From NCBI RefSeq assembly GCF_000237925.1, contig NC_031499.1, positions 5,049,734 through 5,113,733 on the forward strand: 64,000 bases of DNA. Reading direction: 5' to 3'. The position numbers were made by a program, and so were the translations under genes. The stretch is from Schistosoma mansoni (Eukaryota > Platyhelminthes > Trematoda > Strigeidida > Schistosomatidae). The notes beneath the pieces are model-generated. The model was given only the letters and a program-made list of their open reading frames with translations, had not been told where the DNA came from and did no database searches. Every line of letters starts with the position of its first letter. Within the stretch, counting starts at the first letter, position 1. Positions 36,450-46,567 of this stretch are shown here, piece by piece.

Positions 36450-36830
36450 AGGTTACGTCTGTTTAACCATTGCTCCTCTAAACGCACATTATCGACTGGT
36501 GTAGGCGTAGGTCAGAAAAACTTTGAGTCGGTCAATCCACTATGAGACATCCGTCCAATATTGTCATTGACTTTGTCTGAGGCATGTTTGTTGGTAGGTG
36601 AATGACTATTGTGACCAGTAGTTGGAGATATTGAGTAAAAAATGACTAAGAATCGGTCACAATGGTGTAGATGTATTTTGTCCTTATTTCCCCTTAAATT
36701 TTGAGTTTTAAAACTAGTTTATACTTTATTCTGAAAATTAATTGTTACTTGAATTATTTGATCAACACCCAGAGTTTTCTATCACTTCTTTGATTACTAC
36801 TTTTTCTACTAATGTGGGACGCGTCTTGTT
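36450..36830 (+). mobile_element. RTE LINE 3' region, very old fragment
   Basis: Weak similarity, in order, to the 3' region at 61,160-61,560 (GTAGGCGTAGGTCAGAAAAA, GTTGGAGATATTGAGTA, CAATGGTGTAGATGTATTTT). There are no open frames. It is similar in decay to 44,280-44,700 and 54,120-54,520. Confidence 0.45.
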
Positions 36831-37134
36831 AATTTCATCTTACTATGTTCATATGATTGGGCAGCTTAAACCGACGCACATATGCACTAGGTTTTACCTT
36901 TTAAGTGAGTGAGTAATCTATTCTTTACTAATCCTCCTGTCCCTGGGATAATTATTTTTAAACATTGATATTACTTAAAAACTCGTACTACAGAATATAA
37001 ATAGGATTCATGTTTTTATGCCTAAAAGTAGTTTAAGAATTAGGACAATGGCTTATAGAATTTAAGTCAGTATGATCACTTTCCAGTTCTAGGCCGACTG
37101 TAGCTACTGGTTTGGTGTGGTAATTAAGCCGGTG

Positions 37135-37330
37135 TGGTGTGGTCTACTTATATCTATATAAGTAGTATATGGTGTTGGTCAGACATAGAATGTATTTTGC
37201 CAGAAGACCGATGTGTAAAGAACTGAAATGAAGCGCAATCGTTTGGAAAATGCATGAGCAATGAAATTAGAGAAGAAACAGAAAAGATTGAAACAATTGG
37301 TTGTTAATTTGCAAATTGACTGTTCATTGT
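37135..37330 (+). repeat. ~200-bp interspersed repeat, diverged copy
   Basis: ATATAAGTAGTATATGGTGT, GTATTTTGCCAGAAG and the following purine-rich run through GCAAATTGACTGTTCATTG follow the layout of 11,041 and 22,572. No coding. Confidence 0.45.
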
Positions 37331-37978
37331 TTGGTTATCAGAATTTACTGAGATAGTCTGTAATTTTTGCTTAAATACATTCGATTGTCCCCAACCGTTG
37401 TTTTGTTCACTACACCGGCATATTGTGAGGACCCGATTGACCTATATTAAGTAAGACACTCCTTCATTTAGTTCCTACCATATCACCCAAGTTCGATGAA
37501 AAACATCCTAAAAGCTTCAAACTCATTGCCTGAAGCCAAAGTTTTACTGCTGACTGTACAGGAGTATGACAGCAGCAGAGTGTTTCCTTCAGTTAACCAA
37601 CATCTGGAGTAGTGCTACCTTCTTACAACGAAGGAACGGGGTCAGAAATTGTCGAACCTAAATATCGTACACATCACACATCTCTGATGGCAATGTCATA
37701 AAAGTAAAACGATAACACATCTAAAACTTTTTTCAAAAAAGCCGTATACGACTAACCTCATGCATTCCTCCCTTGAACCCATCGATCACACTCTCAGGTC
37801 ATCAAGATCACCCCTTACCCCATTTCCTTCCCATGTGCCTCAAAACAATGTATCTTTCTACGCCATAGGGAGCCGCAAAATGATATCCATTATTATAACT
37901 CTAACAACACTCAGAATAGCTGGCTTCAGATTCGATAATCGCCAAAATTACTTCTGCTCTCTGTTGTTGTTGTTTTAG

Positions 37979-38065
37979 ATGAACAAGACATTGGATACAT
38001 TGGAACGACGTATACATGAAGCGAATGTTCAAGAACCAAATGATATGGCTCAATTCAGATCTTAA
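37979..38065 (+). CDS. BRK1: Terminal exon resembling BRK1/HSPC300 C-terminus
   Basis: An exon of 29 codons follows a strong pyrimidine tract and acceptor (GTTGTTGTTGTTTTAG). It encodes MNKTLDTLERRIHEANVQEP and ends DMAQFRS-stop. The first part lines up with the C-terminal helix of BRK1 (LNEKLTALERRIEYIEARV), the small coiled-coil subunit of the WAVE actin-regulatory complex, with about 7 of the first 12 residues identical and a similar distance to the stop. An AATAAA signal lies 60 bp after the stop, which supports a real 3' end. I could not find the upstream exon (conserved W-NREY and IKKI-FL text). The match is short, so another small coiled-coil protein is possible. Confidence 0.45.
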   Translation: MNKTLDTLERRIHEANVQEPNDMAQFRS

Positions 38066-38124
38066 CTTCGTCATGCATACATGTTACATCCTGTTAGCTG
38101 TCTATTCTGTATTGTTAATTGTTT

Positions 38125-38130
38125 AATAAA
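38125..38130 (+). terminator. Poly(A) signal AATAAA
   Basis: A canonical hexamer lies 60 bp after the stop of the BRK1-like exon, in a T-rich 3' UTR. It marks the likely transcript end of that gene. Confidence 0.55.
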
Positions 38131-38945
38131 CTTGATCACTTGGACAAAGCTATTGTGTTTGGTTTTTTTCTACTATTCTCACTGGACTGTTTGCTTATTA
38201 GTAGTAGTATGTATGCAAATCACAGTATTTTCACTTTGCATTAACAGAATCAGAGTGTTCTCTCGCTCAGTTTTTAAGAAAAATAAGTGTCTAGTATAGT
38301 GTGATGAACAAATGTACATATAAATTAAGACATTTTCCAACGGTTATAAATTTTCAAAAAAAACTCTGAAATTCATATACTGTATTTTATTTACCAGAAA
38401 TAGACGTGTTTTTGTGTAATCTCAACCGTTGTGTAAGCAGTGAAGTGCCCATCATCTTTGTTTTGCTGTTTTCTGAATTTCCGTGATTGAATTTGTGTAA
38501 ACTATAAAGTTCTCTATTCGGTGATATCTATCCACTGAAATGGAAACGATACTCATAAGATTATCATGACCATAGTACGTAAAAAATAATGATAAGCAAA
38601 ATTGTAAAACCCTTCATAATCTTTTGGGATGATAAGTTTGCTTGTTGACTTTACTTCACCGATTTCAGTATGATTCACCGTAAGGTATCATTAAAAAGTA
38701 TGGCATAAAAGCGTCCGACTTACGATGCGCTGATTATGTAACCATATATAATAGGTAAACAGTCCAAATTGATAGTAAGTAGTCTACCGGTCTTCTTGCT
38801 ATCCATTTGTACTTTTTACTCATTATGTATGGTTGCATAATCAACGTCGTTGGAATAATTGACTCATAAATTACCTTGATTGATTTGATATTTTCATATA
38901 CCTTATATAAATATTCATTTACACTAGAGTAATGCTTAATGATGA
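38131..38945. other. AT-rich intergenic DNA
   Basis: No gene or repeat recognised. Confidence 0.45.
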
Positions 38946-38949
38946 AGCC

Positions 38950-39345
38950 ACAACTTATATGCTCACTAGCGACTGGCTCCATGAGGTAAGTCCTAGAGTT
39001 CTAGTGAGAAGTCGTGACCAGTGGAGCTAATCCATGTCAGGTAGAGACAGGTATCTACCTCAGTACAGTGGAAGTTGGTCGCGCAATTTCGTGGATTGGT
39101 TGAGGTTAGACATCAACACCGTTGGATGCCGGCTCAGTGGTCTATCGGTTAAGTGCTCTGGTGCGAGACTGGTAGGTCCTGGGTTCGAATCTCGCGAGGT
39201 GAGATCGTAGATGTGCACTTCTGAGGAGTCCCACAATAGGACGAAACAGCCATCTAGTGCTTCCAGGTTTTAAATGGTGGTCTAGCTTCGATTGACTCAT
39301 GATCTCGACTATATAAAAATAATAAAATCTCCATAAAACCCCCTT
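38950..39345 (+). repeat. Sm-alpha-like SINE, near full length
   Basis: Probably the best copy: head GCTCACTAGCGACTGGCTCC and TCCTAGAGTTCTAGTGAGAA, A box GGCTCAGTGGTCTATCGGTT, B box GGGTTCGAATCTCGCGAGG, GATCGTAGATGTGCACTTCT, tail CTTCCAGGTTTTAAATGGTG to CTATATAAAAATAATAAAAT. The polymerase III A and B boxes are intact. Confidence 0.85.
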
Positions 39346-39464
39346 CTGATAACTTACAAATGCATTAGATTTCATAATCAATAATTAAGTAATAATGTAA
39401 TTCATCTTTAAAAAGTTCTGTAGAAATCTGTAAAAAAAAAAGTACCAACCTAATTATTTTTCAG

Positions 39465-39705
39465 AATTCCACATCGTGGTGGATTGGCTTTTGTTAAACA
39501 ATCACTAAAAACCAGGAAGCATTGATTTTTCAGTTCTGTTCTAACATAGGGCTGCTCAACAATATACATCTACAATCACGTCAAGTTTCGAACCCAAGAC
39601 TTCTAGGTCTCGTGATGAGCGCCTGACTTTATAGCCACTTAGTTGGTATTAATTGGTTTACATCGTTAACTTCAATCAGTTCGTAATATTTCATAGTCAT
39701 TATCA
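39465..39705 (-). repeat. Sm-alpha-like SINE, diverged
   Basis: Minus-oriented, with rc B box AAGTTTCGAACCCAAGACTT and rc A box around TTTATAGCCACTTAGTTGG, and a very diverged tail. Confidence 0.6.
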
Positions 39706-40240
39706 TCACCCAACGGTTCATGATTTTTATAAGTTATCCACTTAATATCAATCTATCCTGACACTTCGATTGTACAGAATTTTTTATAAAACTGTTTAGT
39801 TACTATTGAATAGTTTCATGATAATGCTGAGCTATAACTTGTAAAAATAAAGAAATAAGATGTGGGACTATAGAATGATTCAGAAGGATACTTGTTCAAC
39901 AAAACATTCGTTTTAGCTATTTACCCTCGACTAGTAATTAATCCAAAAATAACTTGTAAATGAATGATTGTATTGAGATATTATTTTAAAGAAATTTAGC
40001 ATTTAAATAGTACTATTTTTATATCTCCTAAGTCACTCGGTATTTCCATCCGTGTATATATATGTTATGCGGTGAAAGAATTCATTTACTGCTGGTACCA
40101 AGGGACACTTGATAGTATCCACGTTGTCAGTAGAATGAAGCAGTTTGTCTCCTTTTCCAATAGCCAAATCAATCGTGAGTCACTGATAATGTGAGATGAG
40201 TATCACGTGAAATAAAGATGGAGACAAATGAATCTTCTGT
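39706..40240. other. AT-rich intergenic DNA
   Basis: No gene or repeat recognised. Confidence 0.45.
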
Positions 40241-40245
40241 TCTAT

Positions 40246-40770
40246 CCCCAAATACCCTGGTACGGCCGAGAGTGGGGGACCCGCCCTCTTTCTCGAAATG
40301 CTCTCACACGGCTACGCGTATACAGCCTCTGCAAGGAAGTCCTACTCACTGTCTTCTCACACCAAGAGTGTTGTTTACGAAATCGAGAGGACGAAAAGCG
40401 AATGTCCGATGCTTTAACCGGGTTGGTGGACACGGAAAGTCCACATAGGGGAGTTGGAAAACCTTGATTCCAAACCAATGGTGCACATGGGCTCCAGTAT
40501 TCTGAGGGAACAAATGGCGTATGAACCAATCGTTGGTCACCGGCTACCATGGAACTGCATCTCTTGATGTTGCTCCACTGCCTTGTGGATCAGACCTTTA
40601 GGTCAAAGGCTCAGGGTGTGGCCCCCTAAGAAAACTACCTGCTTCGGTCTGTGCACCTGGGCAGTATCATAGCCCTCACACAATTAAATGAAATGACAAT
40701 TTTTTGTGTGGTGTGTACGTATCTGGGGCTCCTTGTACCAATATTTATGTGTTTAAATAAATAAAGGGAG
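40246..40770 (+). repeat. ~510-bp retroposon family, full plus-strand copy
   Basis: It runs from CCCAAATACCCTGGTACGGC to CTTGTACCAATATTTATGTG and ends in TTTAAATAAATAAA. It shows the element in its own 5' to 3' direction and confirms that the A/T-rich tail is at the 3' end. The copy lies about 200 bp upstream of the CIAO2B start codon, so it could overlap that gene's promoter or 5' UTR. Confidence 0.85.
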
Positions 40771-40972
40771 GGAGTCATGAACAAAGATGTAATAGTTGTT
40801 CAATGCTTTTCAGTTTTTCTTACAATTCCAACTCGTTAGTTTATAGTGAAAATAACTTCCACATCTTATTTTCTCTTGATTCACAATTCAATTGGAATTG
40901 TTATTCCCGTTAATCATTTGAAGATCAAGTTTCTTCATTATTTTTTGTGAACATTTAGAAATTCTCTTCTCT

Positions 40973-43900
40973 ATGCTAGAAAATCTGAATCCAGTGTTAC
41001 ATGTACCTGTAAAGCCTCGGCTAAATAAACTAGGTTTAAATATTGATAACTTTGAGTGGGATGGTCAACGTCAACTTATTGATAAAGCAGAAATATTTGG
41101 TGAGTTTTATTTCATTTAGATTATTTCCATTTCCCTACATTTTTTATTCTTGAGTATGTATAAATTATTAGTTCTTGCTTTTAATGACATAGGTTGTAGT
41201 TATCGTAAATTGATGTCAAATGAGGTGCCACTAACAACAAGAGGGCATTAGGCAACTGCTTCATCCTCGTGTGGAACTCTTCAGCGGTACACACCTGTAA
41301 CTGGTGATTAGGGATCCAATCCAGGACCCTCATATCTTACACTTAATTTTTTAAACCGCTGTTTTAGCAGTCCATGGTACAGGTCTTTGCATTTGCCGTC
41401 CAATCACATACAGAATACACGCTTACTATAGTTCAGTCCATGCAAGCGTGAAGAATAATAATGAATAGGAGGTTGTAATTGGCCACCGAGTGATAATATG
41501 CACAAGTCATTGGTATATATATATCCCCTAGATGTATGAGCTAAGACTTTCACAAACTGCATAATCAGCTTCGTCCAATAACCTGCCTTATTTATCATCT
41601 CTCACCTAACCCTTGACTTTTAAAAAGCATGTGAGCATAGATACGTCTTATGTCTAGCTTTTCTCAGTCTATTACAGTTTCAGCTTCAAGCATTTCGATA
41701 CATAACACGATAATCATTCAGTTCCGTTGGTGCTAACTGTTTCATGCCCACTCGTCAAGACTTCTCATTGGAATGAGACAGTTGATCAGTGATCTGACTT
41801 TCATCAGTACTCCGACTAATATCATGTAGTACCTTTCAATTTTCCTTATCAATTAGAGTGTATAGGTTCATCTTTTATTTCTACACCCATAAGTGATAAT
41901 TTAATGTTAAATTAACTGTTAGGTAGTCACAACTAGGTTTATAATGCTACTCCGTTATTTTATTAAATGGTATTTTATCAAGTTCCGTATGAGTTTCACA
42001 ATATGGTTTGCTAGAAATGAAAATAAAGGAAATTTTATTATTTATAATCAAATAAATCCATACTATCTCAATACGTTTAGTAGTATATTTTATCTTATGT
42101 ATTAAGATCATATTCGTGATATTCGAGATCCTGAACATCCTCATAGTCTTGAAGTGTTAAGTGTACTGAATGATGATTGGATTAATGTGAATGATACCGA
42201 AAGTTGGGTTTGTGTTGAATATTCACCTACAATCCCTGGTTGCAGTATGGCTACATTAATTGGATTAGCTATTAAAGTGAAATTAATTCGTTCACTACCT
42301 CGACGATTTAAAGTGAGTTTGTATTGACATTTATTTTTGTTTCAAACTTCAATTTTTACTTTGCTTTTATTAAGTGATTCTTTCTTTTATTTAAAGTATA
42401 TAGTTAGGCTGTTTGTATGCAACTATATGATCTCAACACTTCCTTCGTATATCCTGGGGCCACCGGGTAAGTAATGCAGTTGTTAGGAAACGGGTACTAG
42501 GTATGAATGGCAAATCGATTGATGAAGTAGTGAAACTTCATCAGTTGAGATGGCTGGGACATTAGTTACGTATGCCCAACCACTGACTTCCCCGACGTGC
42601 GATGTTTTACGGCGTAAGAATAGGTTGGAAGAAAGCTAGGGGCGGCCAGACCAAAACGTGGCATAAATCCATGAAGTCACTGACAAGTGGACTGAGTCAT
42701 GTTGGTAGGTGTAGACTACCTGATTGAGATTCGCCAGATGGTAGCAACCGTTGGTTAGAGACCTTGAATGACATGGCTCAAAATCGTTTGCAATGGCGAA
42801 GGTGCATCCACTCTTTGTGTTATGCCAAATTCTAATCTTCTGAATTCTTCATGTCCCTCTCCTTTTTCTCTTTCCAAATTTATTTCACTGGATTATACTC
42901 CTTGAATAACATCTTCAAACCCTAATCTTTCGGATTACTGCTTATACTCTTACTTCTTCTACCACTATGAAATTTGAATCGACAACTGCATCTCTGTGTT
43001 AATGTGGTATGGCAACTTGAACTGATGTACGTATGTACGAAGTTCTTTGTCACTGACTGACCACAACACTTCCTTACAATGTGTTTTCTTCGCATGATAT
43101 GACCTATGGTTGATTAGATTAATAGATTTATAGTGAATGGATTACAAAGCAACACCTAACTTAATTGAAAAAAACTTACTTATTTTTTCTGGTTAGCGTT
43201 TTTAGCGAGTTGGTTTTCTACGGGATGGGGTCGCTAACCCCCATGCTCAACCCTCCTCCTTTACCCGGGCTTGGGACCGGCAGTAGCCCCCGGAGGAGCT
43301 ACAGGCGGAGTTAATTGAAAAAAGCAACATGTGTTAATTGTTTATTCTGGTGCAACATCTATGTTATAGTTGTTTTGCTAATAAACGACCCAGCTACTCC
43401 TATTGCTTAGTATTCTTATACAATGACACTCGACAAGACTTCCAAAATCAGAACACGTTGAACAGGAACGAAATTGTATTCAAAATAACAAGGGTAGGTG
43501 AACAGCAATCAATGGTTAGAAAAACGTTCATATATTTATAGTATATACATAAGAAGCTTCTAAATTTTTCTCCAATAATTTGTCAGGGCTGATTGGTTTA
43601 GAATTAGACAATCAGCGTGCGCCGTCACGATTATGCACATAACGTGCTTTAATCCGGTTTATTTCCCGCTAACAATCTGTGAAAAAATTATCATTTAACA
43701 GCAATGCATATATATTAGGTAACGTAAATTTACAATAGAAAAACAGTTGAATGATATAAATCGGTTAGTTAGACATCGAGGTAAACTACTGAATGAAATT
43801 ACATAGACCATGTAACAGCATAATGTTTTTCGTTAATTTTAAACATTGATTAGTAATTCTTAACGTAATTAAAACCAAGTGAACATTACTGACATTGAAT

Positions 43901-44963
43901 GGAATGTGTAATGTACTCTTATCAATACACTAACTGTAAAGAATTATTAATATGTGATGTTTGTAAAAGCAAACTATTTTAGTCATTATAATATGGAACT
44001 ATTTGTGAGATACGATTATACCTCATTTAATGGCTGGTAATTTAGGGAACCAGTCAGCTTCTTTTATGTATGGTCTCCATTCAAGGTTATATAACTGTGC
44101 ATTAATTTGATTATGTTTTGATTGTTAATTCACTGTACTTTGGTTATAGACCATTATATTAATGGTACTAATTGTCACTTTGTTTAATGAATATTACATC
44201 ATACTGGAGAAATCTCTAATTATTCAAGTTATACACCTTGAATTTAAAACTTGTATCTCACGGTAGCTTGGTGGGTGATGCTAGATGGTTTGACTGGTGA
44301 TTGAAAGAAAACTAGGGGAGGTCAAACAAGCACATGAAATTAGTCTATATAGTCATTAACTTTCGAGATAATTAAAAGTGGTGAGTATAGACTATCTAGT
44401 TGGGGTCCTCATGATTTTCATCACAAATAGTTGGAGACATTGTATAGCACGGTTCCAAATCAATCATAACAATCCACTTGCATTCGCTATTCCTTTTCTT
44501 TGAATCTTTCAGTCTTAAAATTTTATTCAACGAATTAGTTTTTTCTTCTCGAATGCATAATGCCTATATCTGGTATTTTCTTCTATTATTGATATTATTA
44601 CTGCTTATACTACTCTATTGTTGATCTTTAAAATCTCATCCCAATGTTCTAATATCTATCTGTGACATCTTGAACCGAGACACATACATTTAACAGAATC
44701 TACGTTGCTTATGATTACTGACTGCTAACTTTGATATTGTCTCTAAAATAATTTTTATCACTCACCTTTATTTTTTTTCTGTCTCTCTATTTTTCTTGTT
44801 TGTTTTTTCACTATAGATTGAAGTCAAGGTGAAACCTGGTACACATGATTCTGAAGATGAAATTAATAAACAACTTGCTGATAAGGAACGTGTAGCAGCT
44901 GCTCTAGAAAATCCTGCTCTACTTAAACTAGTGAATAATTGTCTAGCAATTCAAAATGAGTAA
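40973..44963 (+). CDS. CIAO2B: CIAO2B/FAM96B (MIP18), complete
   Basis: CIAO2B is a MIP18-family subunit of the cytosolic iron-sulphur targeting complex (with CIAO1 and MMS19), which delivers Fe-S clusters to DNA polymerases, helicases and other clients. Three exons, 40,973-41,099, 42,107-42,312 and 44,817-44,963, splice in frame (phases 1 and 0) to 159 residues, close to the human 163. Landmarks are MLENLNPVL at the start, [38 protein letters not shown] (with the conserved cysteine), [20 protein letters not shown], and [20 protein letters not shown] near the end. The start is the first ATG and matches the human LLENANPL. No frame damage is seen. Intron 2 (2.5 kb) has taken in two retroposon insertions with visible target duplications. 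Confidence 0.96.
41100..42106. other. CIAO2B intron 1
   Basis: A 1.0-kb intron in phase 1. It contains a diverged minus-oriented Sm-alpha-like SINE at about 41,237-41,375 (GTGTGGAACTCTTCAGCGGT, GGATCCAATCCAGGACCCT). No gene is seen in the rest. Confidence 0.85.
41237..41375 (-). repeat. Sm-alpha-like SINE fragment in CIAO2B intron 1
   Basis: Recognised from CTTCATCCTCGTGTGGAACT, the B-box region GATCCAATCCAGGACCCTCA and the flanking order. It is old and truncated. Confidence 0.55.
42434..43075 (+). mobile_element. 5'-truncated RTE LINE in CIAO2B intron 2, with 12-bp target duplication
   Basis: A 3' fragment of the same RTE subfamily as 59.05-61.62 kb. It carries the C-terminal text [57 protein letters not shown] and [19 protein letters not shown], followed by the 3' UTR. 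The 12-bp direct repeat CAACACTTCCTT flanks it (42,434-42,445 and 43,064-43,075), and the 3' end is a short TGAC repeat. Stops interrupt the frame. Confidence 0.88.
43161..43323 (-). mobile_element. 137-bp GC-rich mini-retroposon with 13-bp target duplication
   Basis: The direct repeat TTAATTGAAAAAA (43,161-43,173 and 43,311-43,323) brackets 137 bp. On the minus strand the insert reads CTCCGCCTGTAGCTCCTCCG, then CGGTCCCAAGCCCGGGTAAA and GGTTAGCGACCCCATCC, and ends CCAGAAAAAATAAGTAAGT. The GC-rich body resembles the 5' UTR text of RTE elements as I remember it. The tail is the (TAAG)n type of the RTE 3' ends in this window. It has no coding capacity. Confidence 0.75.
44280..44700 (+). mobile_element. 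RTE LINE 3' region, very old fragment
   Basis: GAAAGAAAACTAGGGGAGGT, CAAACAAGCACATGAAATTA and GTTGGAGACATTGTATAGC follow the order of 42,630-42,780, with heavy decay. It sits in CIAO2B intron 2. Confidence 0.55.
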
Positions 44964-46285
44964 AGTATATTTCACATGACCCTGTTCATTCACTTGCCAT
45001 TCCTTGTAAATAACAATACATATCTATTAACTGACAGATATTTTGGCTTCTATTTCATAAATTCTTGTATATTGTTGTGAATCAACAGTAATTCAAATGT
45101 ACTTTTGAAAACTTACTTACTCACGTCTGTTACCCCTCGTGGAGGAGCATAGGCCGCTCACCAGCATTCTCCATCCAACTCTGTCCATGGCAATCCTTTC
45201 CAGTTTCTTCCAGTTGTTATTCATTCTTTTTCCGAAAAGCAAATTATTTTTCTTTATTAATCTTAAGTATTTAAGTTTTAGAAAAGTTTGTAATTAAACT
45301 GTAATCTTGCCTTTTGAGGTCAAACTTGTCTGCTCATTTTTCAACTATTTTGTTAATTTAAACTGGTGACAATTTTCTATTTAGTCCTCAGTTTTACACA
45401 AACTAGATCATTCACGTTGCACAATTAAACCAAGGTGATAGAAATATGTAGATTTTTTTGTTTCGTGCCTATTGGGGTTGAATAGTTTTGGTTATCCTTT
45501 CTCTTCGAATGGTAGTGGGCCAATATTACTCTGGATTCGAACATGTTGTCACTCGATCTAATAATGAGACAATTTTTTCGGTCAAACTTTATTTCGAGAT
45601 TCAATCATTAACTTGTTTTAGACGCAAGAATACACTGATCTTGATCACAGATTGTAATAAGAAGGGAAGTTTTCCTTGAGCTAGTAACTACAAAATTACT
45701 GAACACCCAAAAAACTCTTCGGTGATGTGCAGACTGACATCCCTTCAACAAGGTGTAAACTAAATGTCTCTGCAAATGATTTGGAGTGGCTCGGTGTTAC
45801 TGAATCAAATCATGATGAAAGTCCTTGCAGCAAAATCAGATACTCCGAAAGTGATTTAACTCGAACAGTTGATTTCATGAGTTCTATCAAAATCGACTTA
45901 CAGGACATTCAATTGCAACCTCGATATTTTCTGTAATCCTCCATTCAGATGTATTGAAGGTGCAAGACATCATCAAGCGCTCATCTGAGCATACATATGT
46001 TGCTCTCGACAAACTAGTTCTGTTTCTATAGTTTCTGGTCGTTTAAGTGAAATTTGGATGCTTCACAAATATCGGCAGTCTAAAATACAAGACATCGTAG
46101 TTAAGTGTCATTTTGGAGAATGTATAACCTGGCTTAGTCGTCACCATGGCAACGTACCTGGTAAATTATGTGGTCCCTACTTCATTCACAGCACATCTGT
46201 ATTAAGACTGATTAATGCTCGGACATAGATCTATTCATTCGGGATAATACGCATGTCCATCCTTATATACCACAGGCAAATCGAA
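44964..46285. other. Intergenic DNA downstream of CIAO2B
   Basis: Contains an RTE 3' end on the minus strand (45,108-45,215). A plus-strand frame at 45,727-45,936 (with KLNVSANDLEWLGVTESNHD) reads well but is unassigned. No canonical AATAAA lies close after the CIAO2B stop; AAATAACAATAC at about 45,007 is the nearest A-rich candidate. Confidence 0.4.
45108..45215 (-). mobile_element. RTE LINE 3' end
   Basis: On the minus strand this reads CATGGACAGAGTTGGATGG, GAATGCTGGTGAGCGGCCTA, TGCTCCTCCACGAGGGGTAA and CAGACGTGAGTAAGTAAGT: the end of the (TAAG)n subfamily. Confidence 0.78.
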
Positions 46286-46287
46286 GC

Positions 46288-46567
46288 AGTAAAAAAAGTG
46301 GTGAACAGTCGTACGTCGAGGGGTGCTGTGTACGAAGTTGAGAGGAAGAGAAGCGAATATCCGAGCCTTTGACCGTACTGGTGAACACGGAAGGTCCACC
46401 TAAAGGAGTTGGGAAACCCTGATTCCAAACCAGTGGTGTAAGTGGGCTCCATGACACTACGGAAAAAAATGGCGTTCGAGCTTATTGTTGGTCACCGGCT
46501 ACTATGTGACTGCAGCTTCTAATGTTGGCCGACTATCTTGTAGATTAGACCTCTAGGTCAAAGGCTG
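46288..46567 (+). repeat. ~510-bp retroposon family, internal fragment
   Basis: Matches the middle of the plus-strand copy (GAGAGGAAGAGAAGCGAATA, GGGAAACCCTGATTCCAAAC, CTAGGTCAAAGGCTG) but has neither the 5' end nor the A/T tail. Confidence 0.72.

Larger units (their letters stand above)
34957..37978. other. Stretch where eIF3L should continue but no exon is seen
   Basis: This stretch should hold further eIF3L exons but I found none. It contains a truncated 510-bp retroposon (35,541-35,705), two copies of the ~200-bp repeat (35,706-35,800 and 37,135-37,330), a (TTA)n tract at 35,540, and an old RTE 3' fragment (about 36,450-36,830). The rest is AT-rich. Confidence 0.55.

Noticed and set aside
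37760-37978. Upstream extension of the BRK1-like exon
   Set aside because: The open frame ends at the acceptor and does not resemble BRK1. It is intron sequence with a T-rich tract.
3780-39200. tRNA genes suggested by B-box text such as GGGTTCGAATC and GGGTTCGAGTCCC
   Set aside because: All lie inside repeated SINE-like units. I could not fold an acceptor stem or a full cloverleaf around them.
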